This document shows positions 27,656-37,849 of a stretch of DNA of 64,000 bases, piece by piece. Made by a program: the position numbers and the translations under genes. This DNA is from Planctomycetaceae bacterium. GTDB lineage: Bacteria > Planctomycetota > Planctomycetia > Gemmatales > Gemmataceae. The notes beneath the pieces are model-generated. The model was not told the DNA's origin, did no database searches, and worked only from the letters and a program-made list of their open reading frames with translations. Numbering within the stretch: the first letter of the stretch is position 1; every line of letters starts with the position of its first letter. Location: contig PNLP01000004.1 in the NCBI GenBank assembly GCA_013823135.1, positions 1 through 64,000 of the forward strand. Reading direction: 5' to 3'.

Positions 27656-30600
27656 ATGTCTGGTCTCCCGTCTCCCGCACTCGAAACCCGGCAGGTCGCG
27701 ACCGCACGGGTGCGTCGGATGCGGGCGGCTCGCGGAGCATGCTGGGTAATAGTGGTCGGGTTGCTATCAGCAACGAGCGTAGCAGTTCTCGACGCAGCAG
27801 TTCGGCTCCCCGGATGGACTCGCGGATTGACCCTCGCACTCTGGCTCACAACCGTCGGCGTTCTCGCCTGGAGACTAATTGTTCGCGTGTTACGCGACGA
27901 GCCGATTGACCAGCCCCGCCAGGATGCGCTAAGGGAGTTGCCCGGAAATCTGAGGGCCGCAGTCGCGGCAACTCTGGCGCTCGGCGGTTGCCTGCTCGCT
28001 GCATCGTTCTGGCCCGGTGCGGTCGATCACTTCCGACGGGTCGCGGCCCCATGGCACCGAGGGACTACCTCACAGTATCGGGTCGTCGTCACCTCCGGGG
28101 AACCCGTCGTGCGTCGCGGGGCCACCGTCACGCTCACCGGATATGCCGAGAAGACCGACCCGGCTGGGGCCATTCTGACGGCAGCGACTCTCCACTGCCG
28201 GGACGTTGGCACAGCGGCCGAGCAGCGATTCCCGATGATCGCGAACGGTAACGCCGCGTTCCACTTCACGCGACCTGCCACGACCGACTTCGAGTACCGA
28301 GTTGAAGCTGGCGGCACGGCGAGCGACTGGTTCACCGTGGCAACCATCGACGCGGTCGAACTTGCAGACGGATCGGTTACCGAAGTGTTGCCGCCACGGT
28401 ATGCCCCAAACGGGTCGCGGTCCCTTCGTCCTAGTGTCGCGGCAATCGACGGCTTCCAACACGGCACGGCTGAGTTTCGCCTCCGGTTCACTCGCGCTCC
28501 CGCGGACGCACACCTCGAATTCCGTGCGGAAGGCGCAGCACCCGAACTCATTCGCCTCGCACTTTCAGCTGACCGACTCGCCGGCACGGCAACACTCCGA
28601 CTGAAGCAGGACGGCACGCTCCGACTGGTCACAGTTACCGAGCAGGATGGCCGGAAACTCCGGGTCGAGGAACCCGCGGTGGCAGTACGAGTGTTGCCGG
28701 ACGCACCGCCCCGGTTCGAGCAGGTGAGCGGCATCTCGCCAAGCCCGATGACGGCTCGCCCCGGTGACCGCCTGAGCTTTGTGATCGCAGCGAGCGACGA
28801 CGTCGCGATCGGGTCAGCGAGTGTGGAATACGCACTTGGAACAGCAACCACGAGCGTTTCCGTATCCATTCCACTTGTCGGAGTTGGCACATCGAGGGCG
28901 AGTGGCCGCCTGGAATTCGACCTCCCCGACAAAATCAAACTTGGTGAGACGATCCGGTTCCGAATCCGCGTCTTCGACTCACGTCGCCTCGACGAGGGGG
29001 GCTTGAAGCCACAGGAGGTGGTTTATCCGGAAGCGGGTTGGACCACGATCAAGCTCGATGCCGATTCGCCACCCACCACTGTGCAAGAGATCGTCGGCCG
29101 GCGTGATCTGGCCCAGGCTGCACTTGAGCAATCCTTGAAGGAGTTGCGGGAGGAAGCACTTCCCGCCGTCGAACGGGTCATCGAGGACGCGGACAAACCC
29201 ACGTTGCCAGCCGAGCACTTTGCCCGACTTGGCAACTCGCGAGAGAATGTGAAAAAGGCTGTGGGGTTGCTTTCAAACGCGGGGCGTGAAACCGCCCTGT
29301 GTCCCGAACTGCGGCCGGTCGCTGCCGGGTTACAAGTGCTCGCTGACAGCCAGTTGAAGGACGCGGAAGACACACTCCGTCGTGCATCGCTGGCGTCTCC
29401 ACCGGAGCGTGCGGTGATCCTCGCGTCCGGGCGGAAGCAACTCACCGACGCCGCCGATCGGCTCGAAGAACTCGTCGCGCAAAACACACAACTCGCACGC
29501 GCTCGTCTCGACACACTTGCCCTCACGAGCCTGGCGAACGAACAAACCAGCCTCGCGACACTCGCCGCAACCAAGCCACCAGCTGAACTCATCCCACAAC
29601 AGCAAGAGTTGCTTGCGAGACTGTCCAAACTACTTCAAGACAGTGCACCGCTGCGTAAGGCTACGGACGCCGCACGGCAGCAAGAATTCGATCGGCTCGC
29701 GGGCAATGCCACCGAGCTTGCCGAGATGATCCGCGACCTGAATATTGCCGCCCGAGAGTTCCACGACACGATCAAAGAACGTATCTTCGCGGCGATCACT
29801 GCGGACCAGAAGGGACTCGCTACCGACGCGGTTGCACTCCTCAGTCGGGTGGAAACGGCAGCGCGGTTGGCGAATGCGGCCCTGCCGAAAGCCGAGGAGT
29901 TTCGGCGGGTCTCAGACCTGATCGCTGATGGAAAGAATGTCGATGCACTGGTGGGCATGGCACAGTTGGCCATCTCGCTGGATTCCGTCGCAACGACATT
30001 CGACCGGTTCGCGAATGACCGCCTCGACTCGAAGGTTGGAGCCCGTCACCTCGCACTCTGGCAAGACGATCTCCGCACCCGTTTCCGGATGACAACAGGC
30101 GGAAACACCGTGAACTTTGCGACACTTCCTGCAGGAACCAAAGCGGCGTTTCGGAACGAGCAATCTGCGATCCGTGCCGCGACACAGGAACTGCGAGTGT
30201 CCCCTGGCGAGAGCACCAAGGCACGTGACACGGCGCTCGAACAGGTGAACATCGTCGGCAACTTCCTCAACGGTACCGGAGCCGGGGCTGACCGGGCGAT
30301 GGAGATCGCTGTTGAGCACCTGAACGACCTCGCGAAGAAACTCCCTACCGTCCCCGAACGACTGGCGAAAACTCGACCCGAGTTCGACAAAATCGTGCGT
30401 GAGCAAGAGTCCATCGTTGTCGGCGCAGAGCAGGTATTCCGCAACTCCGAGCCTGCAACAGCCGCCAAGAAACTGACTCCATTCACAGCCCGACAGCAGC
30501 AGCAAATTGTCGCGTTCGCGGCACTAGACCTACCCGGGTTTGACGCACGCCGTACCCGAGCACTCGCCTCCCTTGCGGCAGCTGCGACCGACCTGGAATC

Positions 30601-32254
30601 CGCGCTCGTGTATGACGTGCCCGCCTCGCAGGCTTGGGTCAAACGCGAATTTGAACGATTGCGAAACATCCTGTTCGACAACACTCCCCCACCCGACGAT
30701 AAGGCCGACGAACTCACTCGCCGGCTCGAAGACGCCGCAAAGGGGCTTCAGGCTACCGGCGCAACTCCCGCGATTGCAACCAATGTGCAAGACGTCTACA
30801 GGCAACTCGGGAAGATGACGCGGGCGCCGGAAGCCGCAGCATTGCTGTACGACTCGCTCGAAGCAGTGCGAACGGCAGACCTCGCGTTCCGAACCAATCC
30901 CAAACCGGCGGAGTTGCTCCGCAAGGTTCAGGTTGCCGCGGAGGAAGTCGGTAGGCTTTCAGACAGGCTTAATGGCGGAGAATCCGACCATGATCGAATC
31001 CGGCGGCTGGCTGCGAATCGGCGGGTTGCGGTGGCTCGTGCGAAAGAGATCGTGCCGAACTCGCCTGTGAACCCCGAGGCGACACGAGAACTGGCCCGCG
31101 AACTGGAGGAATTCAGCCTGACCCGAGTTGGCTTCGTCGCTCAGGTTCACAAGAAACGCTTGATGGACGAGTACGCACGGCTCCGCGACAAACCCGCGCC
31201 GGACCGTCAGGCAGGGGCACACGCAAACCTCGCAACGAGCCTTGAGGAACTGGCTGCGCTCATGGCGGACATCGGCGACTTGACAGCAACCTTCGACCGA
31301 ACGCCCGTAACGATCACCTCAGGAGATGCGGACACATATTTACCATCACGACCGCTCGCTGCCGCACTCCGTGACCTCGCCGGTCGTCACCGGGTGGCAC
31401 GCGAGCGGATCACCAACCTCCCAGGCGAAATGCAGAAGTGGACGAAGCCCGCGAAGTCGGACCCGCTCGCGCTGGTTGAGAAATCGCAACGGGAACTCGC
31501 TGCCGATGTCTCGAAACTGGTCGAGATTCTCTCGGCTCACTCGGTGCGACTCCCCGCCGATCCGTACTTCGCGGAATCCGAATCCATCTTGGCTGCCGAT
31601 CACCTTCGCAACGGCTCGATTCGCGAGGCGAGTGAGAACGGGGACCGTTCCGCACGACTGCTCCGAAAACTCGCCGAGTCGCCACTTGCTCGGGGCGCGG
31701 CTAACCTCGCCGACCGGCAAGAACGAAACCTTCAGGAGTTAACAAAGGTCTCCGCATTGCCCGGCGTAATTGCTGCCCGGCAACGTGCTCGTGTGGAAGA
31801 ACTGGCACGTCTGGCGAGCGAACTGGCGCACACTCTGGAGACCACCGCTCGAGACACGGGGGCTGAGACAGAGGCAGGGAAAACCCTTACCGAATCAGCG
31901 GCAACAGCAAGTGCCGCGGGGAAGCTGCTGTCGGAGGCCGATAGCAAGTGGGCCGCGGGGAAGCCTGAAGAAGCCGCGGCGTTGCGGGACGAAGCCGAGG
32001 CTCAGTTCCGGGTGGTCGCAGCAAGGACGTCGGGTGCCGGTCCCGCACCGACAACACTCCCCACACTGGACCCCGATACCGCAGCGATTGGTGAATCGCT
32101 CCGGAGATCGGAACTCGCGATGCGACAAATCACACGCGAACTGACAGGAACTCCCGACGCAGCGAGCGTTGCGAAGACTATGCGGATCTCTGCCGAGGGT
32201 TTGCACAAGGCGGCGAAGACGATCCGCGAGCGATTGGCAACCGAAAAGAAGTGA
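27656..32254 (+). CDS. Very large membrane-anchored coiled-coil protein, DUF4175-like
   Basis: A 1532-residue protein. Two transmembrane segments lie near residues 30-75 (ACWVIVVGLLSATSVAVLDA; LTLALWLTTVGVLAWRLIVR), and a third hydrophobic stretch near 100-125 (VAATLALGGCLLAASFWPGA). Beta-sandwich-like domains follow to about 460. From about 480 to the end the chain is almost continuous alpha-helix with long Leu/Ala/Glu/Arg heptads (VEELARLASELAHTLETTAR; TLTESAATASAAGKLLSEAD). The layout (N-terminal membrane helices, beta domain, long helices) resembles DUF4175-type proteins. It is probably an envelope structural or tethering protein. The terminator at 32275-32314 shows it ends a transcription unit. 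Confidence 0.8.
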   Translation: MSGLPSPALETRQVATARVRRMRAARGACWVIVVGLLSATSVAVLDAAVRLPGWTRGLTLALWLTTVGVLAWRLIVRVLRDEPIDQPRQDALRELPGNLRAAVAATLALGGCLLAASFWPGAVDHFRRVAAPWHRGTTSQYRVVVTSGEPVVRRGATVTLTGYAEKTDPAGAILTAATLHCRDVGTAAEQRFPMIANGNAAFHFTRPATTDFEYRVEAGGTASDWFTVATIDAVELADGSVTEVLPPRYAPNGSRSLRPSVAAIDGFQHGTAEFRLRFTRAPADAHLEFRAEGAAPELIRLALSADRLAGTATLRLKQDGTLRLVTVTEQDGRKLRVEEPAVAVRVLPDAPPRFEQVSGISPSPMTARPGDRLSFVIAASDDVAIGSASVEYALGTATTSVSVSIPLVGVGTSRASGRLEFDLPDKIKLGETIRFRIRVFDSRRLDEGGLKPQEVVYPEAGWTTIKLDADSPPTTVQEIVGRRDLAQAALEQSLKELREEALPAVERVIEDADKPTLPAEHFARLGNSRENVKKAVGLLSNAGRETALCPELRPVAAGLQVLADSQLKDAEDTLRRASLASPPERAVILASGRKQLTDAADRLEELVAQNTQLARARLDTLALTSLANEQTSLATLAATKPPAELIPQQQELLARLSKLLQDSAPLRKATDAARQQEFDRLAGNATELAEMIRDLNIAAREFHDTIKERIFAAITADQKGLATDAVALLSRVETAARLANAALPKAEEFRRVSDLIADGKNVDALVGMAQLAISLDSVATTFDRFANDRLDSKVGARHLALWQDDLRTRFRMTTGGNTVNFATLPAGTKAAFRNEQSAIRAATQELRVSPGESTKARDTALEQVNIVGNFLNGTGAGADRAMEIAVEHLNDLAKKLPTVPERLAKTRPEFDKIVREQESIVVGAEQVFRNSEPATAAKKLTPFTARQQQQIVAFAALDLPGFDARRTRALASLAAAATDLESALVYDVPASQAWVKREFERLRNILFDNTPPPDDKADELTRRLEDAAKGLQATGATPAIATNVQDVYRQLGKMTRAPEAAALLYDSLEAVRTADLAFRTNPKPAELLRKVQVAAEEVGRLSDRLNGGESDHDRIRRLAANRRVAVARAKEIVPNSPVNPEATRELARELEEFSLTRVGFVAQVHKKRLMDEYARLRDKPAPDRQAGAHANLATSLEELAALMADIGDLTATFDRTPVTITSGDADTYLPSRPLAAALRDLAGRHRVARERITNLPGEMQKWTKPAKSDPLALVEKSQRELAADVSKLVEILSAHSVRLPADPYFAESESILAADHLRNGSIREASENGDRSARLLRKLAESPLARGAANLADRQERNLQELTKVSALPGVIAARQRARVEELARLASELAHTLETTARDTGAETEAGKTLTESAATASAAGKLLSEADSKWAAGKPEEAAALRDEAEAQFRVVAARTSGAGPAPTTLPTLDPDTAAIGESLRRSELAMRQITRELTGTPDAASVAKTMRISAEGLHKAAKTIRERLATEKK

Positions 32255-32274
32255 GTGAGATATCGGTCGGTGTA

Positions 32275-32314
32275 GAGTGGTCCGGCGTATCGCACGACGG
32301 ACCACTCGCCTTTT
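32275..32314 (+). terminator. Intrinsic terminator of the large coiled-coil gene
   Basis: Arms GAGTGGTCCG (32275-32284) and CGGACCACTC (32298-32307) are exact inverted repeats with a 13-base loop, followed by GCC and TTTT at 32311-32314. It lies 20 bases past the upstream stop codon, between convergent genes, and points to the plus strand. It is the clearest intrinsic terminator in the window. Confidence 0.8.
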
Positions 32315-32322
32315 CAACTCGC

Positions 32323-33408
32323 TTATTTCCCATTGATTGGCGTAACCGATATGGTGCCATTGTCGTGACCGGTCAGAACGGCCTTTCCGTCCTTGGTGAA
32401 AACAATGCAGTAACCAGGGGACTTAATTGACTTCGTGAACTTGGGTTTTTCGTTGTCGATCGACCATGTCGTGATCTGCCCCGAGTACCCGCACACGGCG
32501 AGCGTCTTCGTTTCGGGTGACCACACGATGGCGTAAGGATCATCGCTGGTTGGCCCGAGTCGCTTCACCTCTCCCGCATCCTTCGGGTCTTTCATCTCCT
32601 TGGGTTGCTCTTTCGGCGGATCTTTCTTGTCCTTGGGATCCTTGGTATCTTTCTTGTCCTTGGGAGCTTCCTTCGGCGGATCCTTCTTAACTTCCTTAAC
32701 CTCCTTGACGGATTTCACACTCCATACGCGAATGGTCCGGTCCATTGAGGCTGTCATAACTGTGTCCGCGTCATTGGCGAACGTCACACCGGTGACAGCT
32801 TCTTCGTGGCCAACCAGTTGCTTCAACTCCTTTTGGGCGGCCACGTCCCAGATTTTCACGATCTTGTCGGCAGATGCGGAAGCCAAAGCCTTGCCATCGG
32901 GCGAGAAGGCAACCGCGTACACCGAACCCGTATGAACGCCGAGCGACTTGATTTCCTTGCCGTCCTTCGGGCTCCAGAGCTTGACGGACTTGTCTGCGGA
33001 GCCACTTGCAACCGTGTTGCCGTCTGGCGAAAACGCGACCGTATCGACGATGTCGGTGTGGCCTTTGAATTCGGCCGTCGTCTTGGCATCGTTAATGTTC
33101 CAGACCTTTGCAGTCTTGTCCTGGCTTCCGGAAACGAGAACTGGTTCGGTGGGGTGGAACGCGACAGCGTACACGGGGCCGGTGTGCCCCTTGAGTTCTT
33201 TGGTCTCCTTGAGAGAGCCATCGGGGGCGAGCGCCCAAAGTTTGATGACATTGTCGAAGCCCGCAGTGGCGACGGTCTTACCGTCGGGCGACACAGCAAT
33301 GGCGTGGACAAGGGCAGTGTGCGCTTTGGTGGGGGTCGGCTGAGCGACAGCAGGGGGCAACAAAGCGGGCAGGAATGCAGCGAAGAGGGCCAGCTTGAGG
33401 CGGGTCAT
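32323..33408 (-). CDS. Exported WD40 protein with a Lys/Asp/Pro-rich insertion
   Basis: A 361-residue protein. The signal peptide (KLALFAAFLPALLPPAVAQP) is followed by WD40 blades, each with GHTGPVYAVAFHP-like starts and KVWNINDAK, KLWSPKDGK, KIWDVAAQK or RVWSVKSVK ends. Between the sixth and seventh blades a low-complexity linker of about 45 residues is inserted (KEVKKDPPKEAPKDKKDTKD and similar). It ends in blades SGQITTWSIDNEK and DNGTISVTPINGK. ATG at 33408 has CAGGAG upstream. It is probably a periplasmic or surface scaffold; the charged loop could bind an anionic partner. Confidence 0.88.
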   Translation of the reverse strand: MTRLKLALFAAFLPALLPPAVAQPTPTKAHTALVHAIAVSPDGKTVATAGFDNVIKLWALAPDGSLKETKELKGHTGPVYAVAFHPTEPVLVSGSQDKTAKVWNINDAKTTAEFKGHTDIVDTVAFSPDGNTVASGSADKSVKLWSPKDGKEIKSLGVHTGSVYAVAFSPDGKALASASADKIVKIWDVAAQKELKQLVGHEEAVTGVTFANDADTVMTASMDRTIRVWSVKSVKEVKEVKKDPPKEAPKDKKDTKDPKDKKDPPKEQPKEMKDPKDAGEVKRLGPTSDDPYAIVWSPETKTLAVCGYSGQITTWSIDNEKPKFTKSIKSPGYCIVFTKDGKAVLTGHDNGTISVTPINGK

Positions 33409-33630
33409 GGATGGGAACTCCTGAAGGCGGGGCACGTCGCACATTGTGCGTGATGGACAGCTAATCGCAAGAGGCAATTTTTCGGCATCCCTGAAAAGTT
33501 GGTGTAAACCGCAACAACGAGTGGTGCTTCCGACCAACGGGGATCTGAACGGGTAGAATGATCACCACCGGCGAGTCGATCAGCATTGATCCCAACCCGC
33601 TTCCCCGGTCTCGGAAGGATCACAACCGCC

Positions 33631-34911
33631 ATGACGGACGCCGACCTGGACTCGCTCATCACTCACCTGGACAACCGACGTGAGGCGGTCCTCGAAGCTT
33701 GGTGGCGGGCGACCGAAGTCGATCCTGATTTGACGACTGGGTCATCCCTCCCACGCACCCAATTCCGGGACCACGCTCCGCACCTCCTCAGAGCCTTCAC
33801 TGACACACTGCGAACCACCCCCCACGTTGTGTCTTGCGCCAACAGTGTTGCTGCCGAGGGTGGCGCAGAGCATGGCTTACAGCGTTGGCAGCAAGGTTAC
33901 CGTCTGGCAGAGGTGACACGAGAGTGGGGCCACCTCCACCAATGTTTAGCTGCGGAACTCGATTGCTACGCGCTGGGGAACCCGAAGGCCGAAGCGGCGG
34001 TATCGCACGTTCGACGAGCCTGGGCGGAGTTGTGCTGGCGAGGCGTTTCGGAGAGTGCTGCGGAATACCATCGACTTCACCGAACCGAGGCCGCTGGCCA
34101 GGTTCAGGACCTGGAGCGAGCACTGGCCGAATTAAGTGATCTGGATCGCCGTCGGGCCGAGGCGTGGCGGGAGGCCGCTCACGATCTTCGTGGGAGCGTC
34201 GGGGTGGTTACGACCGTGGCCGCGGTTGCGACAATGCCCGGAGTTCCCGAACCGGTCCGGGATCGCGCCCTCGAACGACTCCAGCGGAACATTGCGTCCC
34301 TTCAGGAAATGCTTGGGGATCTTATGGGTCTGGCCAGGTTAGAGGCGGGGCACGAAATCCGCGAGATCCGACCTTTCGACGCTGCAGCCTTGCTTAACGA
34401 CATTTGCGATGCGGCTCGACCACTGGCCGCCGAACGCAATCTCGTTCTCGCGGCAGTCGGTCCATCTCCGTTGGAAGTCGAAGGTGACCCAACCAAAGTG
34501 CGACGCATCGTTCAGAACCTACTACTGAACGCTGTGAAGTACACTCAATCCGGCGACGTGACGGTTTCGTGGGAAGACGTCCGGACCAGCGACCAAGGAC
34601 GTTGGATGTTCTCCGTCCGCGATACGGGACCAGGATTCCATTCCGGTACGGGAGCGCCGCTGGTCGGGGCTCTCGAAAAAGCAACTGCGAGCGTTCGACA
34701 TGATGACGCCAAGGCACCTCCCGACCCCGCACCCACCTCCACGAGAGTTGACAAACGACCCGTCCACCAAGGCCCGGGTGAAGGTGTGGGGTTGTCAATC
34801 GTGAAGCGGTTGTGCGAACTCCTGGATGCAACGCTGGAAGTCGAGAGCACCCCCGCTGTGGGCTCCGTCTTCCGTGTGCGGTTGCCCTTGCGATACGATG
34901 CACCCGCGTGA
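33631..34911 (+). CDS. Histidine kinase with RsbRD-type N-terminal domain, orphan
   Basis: A 426-residue soluble sensor kinase. Residues about 5-165 form an RsbRD_N-like helical domain ([35 protein letters not shown]). The phosphoacceptor is His184 in [17 protein letters not shown]. The kinase core has an N box ([12 protein letters not shown]), G1 (VRDTGPGF) and G2 ([14 protein letters not shown]). No membrane segment is present, so input is cytosolic, perhaps by protein binding. A linker of about 45 residues ([20 protein letters not shown]) is inserted between G1 and G2 and is longer than usual. No response regulator lies nearby. GGAAGGAT precedes ATG 33631. Confidence 0.88.
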   Translation: MTDADLDSLITHLDNRREAVLEAWWRATEVDPDLTTGSSLPRTQFRDHAPHLLRAFTDTLRTTPHVVSCANSVAAEGGAEHGLQRWQQGYRLAEVTREWGHLHQCLAAELDCYALGNPKAEAAVSHVRRAWAELCWRGVSESAAEYHRLHRTEAAGQVQDLERALAELSDLDRRRAEAWREAAHDLRGSVGVVTTVAAVATMPGVPEPVRDRALERLQRNIASLQEMLGDLMGLARLEAGHEIREIRPFDAAALLNDICDAARPLAAERNLVLAAVGPSPLEVEGDPTKVRRIVQNLLLNAVKYTQSGDVTVSWEDVRTSDQGRWMFSVRDTGPGFHSGTGAPLVGALEKATASVRHDDAKAPPDPAPTSTRVDKRPVHQGPGEGVGLSIVKRLCELLDATLEVESTPAVGSVFRVRLPLRYDAPA

Positions 34912-34966
34912 GCGACGGGTATGTACCATATCCCACAGGTTTCCGTCACTCATTTCCAGGTTCATC

Positions 34967-36358
34967 ATGGACAAGATCACAGTTTCCGACGCACGTCGCG
35001 TCGAAGCAGTTGGCCGCAGCGTTCGGCTTCAGGGTTGGGTTCGCACCCGGCGAGACTCCAAGGGCGGGTTCAGTTTCATCGAACTGAACGACGGTTCGTG
35101 TCAGGGGAACGTCCAGGTTGTCGCACCCGGTGAATTACCCAACTACGAAGCGGTGGTCAAGCATCTCCACACCGGGGCCAGCGTGAGCATTGACGGTGAG
35201 GTAAAGGCATCCCCGGCGAAGGGACAGGCCACCGAAGTCCACGCGACCCACGTCGAGTTGCTCGGCGACGCGGACCCCGAAACGTATCAGCTTCAGAAGA
35301 AGGGCCACTCGATGGAGTTCCTGCGGGGGATCGCACACTTGCGACCACGCACGAACACTTTCGGAGCCGTCGCACGATTGCGGAACCAGATCTCGAAGTC
35401 GATCCACGACTTCTTCCAGGAACGCGGCTTCCTCTACGTTCACACACCAATCATCACCGCCAGCGATTGCGAAGGTGCGGGCGAACTGTTCCGCGTCACG
35501 ACCATCGACCCTGACGCCCCGCCGAAGGCCGAGGGGAAGGTCGACTATACGAAGGACTTCTTCGGTAAGCCGGCGTTCCTCACGGTCAGTGGGCAACTTC
35601 AGGCCGAGACGTTCGCGTGTGGGCTCGGCAAGGTCTACACCTTCGGGCCGACCTTCCGGGCTGAGAACTCCAACACACCGCGCCACCTTGCCGAGTTCTG
35701 GATGGTCGAACCCGAGATGGCGTTCTTCGACCTGACCGACAACATGGATCTGGCGGAGGCGTTCATCAAGCGAATCATCGCCGATGCTCTCGCCCGTTGC
35801 CCTGAGGACATGAAGTTCTTCCAGGAACGGATCGACAAGGATCTCCTCACGCGACTCGAAGGCGTGATGAAGACCCCGTTCCGCCGATTGCCCTACACCG
35901 AGGCTGTGGACATCCTGCTGGCCAGCGGCAAGGCGTGGGAATACCCCGTGGCATGGGGGAAGGACTTGCAGAGCGAACACGAGCGTTACCTCGCCGAACA
36001 GCACTTCAAATGCCCGGTGATCCTGTACGACTACCCGCGAACGCTGAAACCGTTCTACATGCGTTGCAACGACGACGGCAAAACGGTTCGAGCGATGGAT
36101 GTGCTGGTGCCGGGCGTTGGCGAGATCATCGGCGGTAGTCAGCGTGAGGAACGACTCGAGATTCTCGAAGGCCGGATGCGTGAGCAGGGTCTGCATCCCG
36201 AAGGCTACCAGTGGTACCTCGACTTGCGGCGGTATGGCACCGTGCCTCACGCGGGTTTCGGGCTCGGACTGGAGCGAACGGTACTGTTCCTGAGTGGGAT
36301 GGGGAACATTCGCGACGTAATTCCGTTCCCACGCACTCCTGGCAGCGCGGAGTTCTGA
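34967..36358 (+). CDS. asnS: Asparaginyl-tRNA synthetase
   Basis: A 463-residue class IIb aminoacyl-tRNA synthetase that charges tRNA-Asn. The N-terminal OB-fold tRNA-binding domain spans about residues 15-100 ([20 protein letters not shown]). Motif 2 is [20 protein letters not shown], and motif 3 is [20 protein letters not shown] near the C-terminus. GGSQREERL is typical of AsnS over AspS. The gene starts at ATG 34967, 55 bases after the kinase gene, with no terminator seen between them. The presence of AsnS means the organism does not depend only on the Asp-tRNA amidation route. Confidence 0.96.
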   Translation: MDKITVSDARRVEAVGRSVRLQGWVRTRRDSKGGFSFIELNDGSCQGNVQVVAPGELPNYEAVVKHLHTGASVSIDGEVKASPAKGQATEVHATHVELLGDADPETYQLQKKGHSMEFLRGIAHLRPRTNTFGAVARLRNQISKSIHDFFQERGFLYVHTPIITASDCEGAGELFRVTTIDPDAPPKAEGKVDYTKDFFGKPAFLTVSGQLQAETFACGLGKVYTFGPTFRAENSNTPRHLAEFWMVEPEMAFFDLTDNMDLAEAFIKRIIADALARCPEDMKFFQERIDKDLLTRLEGVMKTPFRRLPYTEAVDILLASGKAWEYPVAWGKDLQSEHERYLAEQHFKCPVILYDYPRTLKPFYMRCNDDGKTVRAMDVLVPGVGEIIGGSQREERLEILEGRMREQGLHPEGYQWYLDLRRYGTVPHAGFGLGLERTVLFLSGMGNIRDVIPFPRTPGSAEF

Positions 36359-36491
36359 TCTGAGTTGACCAGACGCCAATTCGCGCTGGACTCCGTGCCG
36401 GCGCGATGCGAAACTGCTTTCAGCCGATCCGTGTACTTGGCTTCATCCGCTATTGCCATACTCCCGCCCTCCTCTGGCAAGGCTTATCTGC

Positions 36492-37457
36492 ATGTACCTC
36501 TTACGCCGTGCGTTTACACTCATCGAATTGTTGGTTGTGATTGCTATCATCGCCATCCTGATTGGATTGCTCCTACCCGCTGTGCAGAAAGTCCGTGAGG
36601 CCGCGGCCCGAACGAAGTGCCAGAACAAGCTCAAGCAACTCGCCCTCGCATTGCACAACTACCACGACGTGAACAGTAAGTTCCCCGCTGGCAACCCGAC
36701 ATCCTTCACCACGCCGCTTTGCACGACCAACGGCAGCATCCAGAACCTCGCGGGGCCGCCATGGACCGTGACGATTCTGCCGTACCTGGAAGCCGCGTCG
36801 CGGTTCGAGGAGTTCAACAAAACTCAGGGGTTCCACGGCTCAATTCCCGACGAACCGAGTTGGCCGCAACGGAGCCCAAACCTGACGTTGCAGCAGAAGC
36901 CGAACCCCGCGTTTCAGTGCCCATCCGACCCGAATTCAAGGGCCGATGTACCGAACAACAACTATTACGGCGTGATGGGCGGTGGATCCGGTTCTGGTGA
37001 CCCAAACTGGTGTTCACCACCGGCTCAGTCGGGGTTTCCGCAGCCGTACTACTACTGGGTCATCTACTCGAACGGTGTGCTGTTTCAGAACTCGAAAATC
37101 CGCATTACGGACATCAGCGACGGGACCACAAACACCTTCCTGATCGGCGAGAGTCGTTACCAGGATCCGCCATCATCGGTGTCGATCTACAAAGCCACGT
37201 GGGCTTCTGCGGCACGGCAGCACGGCAGCAACTGGAACCGGCTCAACAATCTGGCTGCGACCCAGGAACCGATCAATGCACACCCGGGCGGTCCGTCGCT
37301 GTCGTGGGATAACCGTGCATTCGGCAGTTTCCACCCCGGTGGCTGTCACTTCGCCCGCGTCGATGGTTCCGTCTCGTTCGTTCGCGATTCGATTGGACTG
37401 ACGGCATACCGGAACCTCGGCCAGCGGGCCGATGGGCAAGTTGCGGAGGTACCGTGA
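36492..37457 (+). CDS. DUF1559 domain protein, pseudopilin-like
   Basis: A 321-residue family member with the shortest leader (MYLLRRA before [20 protein letters not shown]). [20 protein letters not shown] and KLKQLALALHNYHD are near-perfect matches to the family start. The C-terminal part keeps FGSFHPGGCHFARVDGSVSF. The stop overlaps the region just before the next start codon (TGATATG), so the gene is coupled to the small lipoprotein; DUF1559 genes are often followed by such a lipoprotein, and here the pair repeats the arrangement at 969-2595 in reverse order. Confidence 0.94.
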   Translation: MYLLRRAFTLIELLVVIAIIAILIGLLLPAVQKVREAAARTKCQNKLKQLALALHNYHDVNSKFPAGNPTSFTTPLCTTNGSIQNLAGPPWTVTILPYLEAASRFEEFNKTQGFHGSIPDEPSWPQRSPNLTLQQKPNPAFQCPSDPNSRADVPNNNYYGVMGGGSGSGDPNWCSPPAQSGFPQPYYYWVIYSNGVLFQNSKIRITDISDGTTNTFLIGESRYQDPPSSVSIYKATWASAARQHGSNWNRLNNLAATQEPINAHPGGPSLSWDNRAFGSFHPGGCHFARVDGSVSFVRDSIGLTAYRNLGQRADGQVAEVP

Positions 37458-37458
37458 T

Positions 37459-37839
37459 ATGCCTGTCCGCACGTGGATCGTAACCACTTGTTTGGTACTG
37501 GCGGGTTGCGACTCGGACAACCGCAAACAACTGTCCGGCACCGTAACCTACGACGGGAAACCACTCCCCACTGGAGTGATCTCATTTGAACCGGACGCAA
37601 CCAAGGGAAATGATGGCCCGGCTGGCACTGCAACGGTGAAGAACGGGCAGTTTCGCACTGACCCAGGTAAGGGCGTGCTGGGTGGTGCGTATCGCGTTCG
37701 CATTCAAGGTGGTGATGGTGTAAATGCCGGCGAACTGAACCCGCACGGTAGCCCGCTTCCGCCACCCACCGGCGAGTATCGAGTGGATGTCGATCTGCCG
37801 AAGGGCGGCACGATCGACCTCAGCATTCCACCACCGTGA
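37459..37839 (+). CDS. Small lipoprotein paired with a DUF1559 gene
   Basis: A 126-residue predicted lipoprotein: signal peptide WIVTTCLVLAGC with the lipobox cysteine at about residue 16. The mature part reads LSGTVTYDGKPLPTGVISFE, the start of a transthyretin-like or carboxypeptidase-regulatory beta sandwich that is very common in planctomycetes next to DUF1559 genes. It starts one base after the DUF1559 stop codon. Function is unknown; a shared envelope location with the pseudopilin-like protein is inferred from the operon. Confidence 0.88.
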   Translation: MPVRTWIVTTCLVLAGCDSDNRKQLSGTVTYDGKPLPTGVISFEPDATKGNDGPAGTATVKNGQFRTDPGKGVLGGAYRVRIQGGDGVNAGELNPHGSPLPPPTGEYRVDVDLPKGGTIDLSIPPP

Positions 37840-37849
37840 TCGACTGGCT

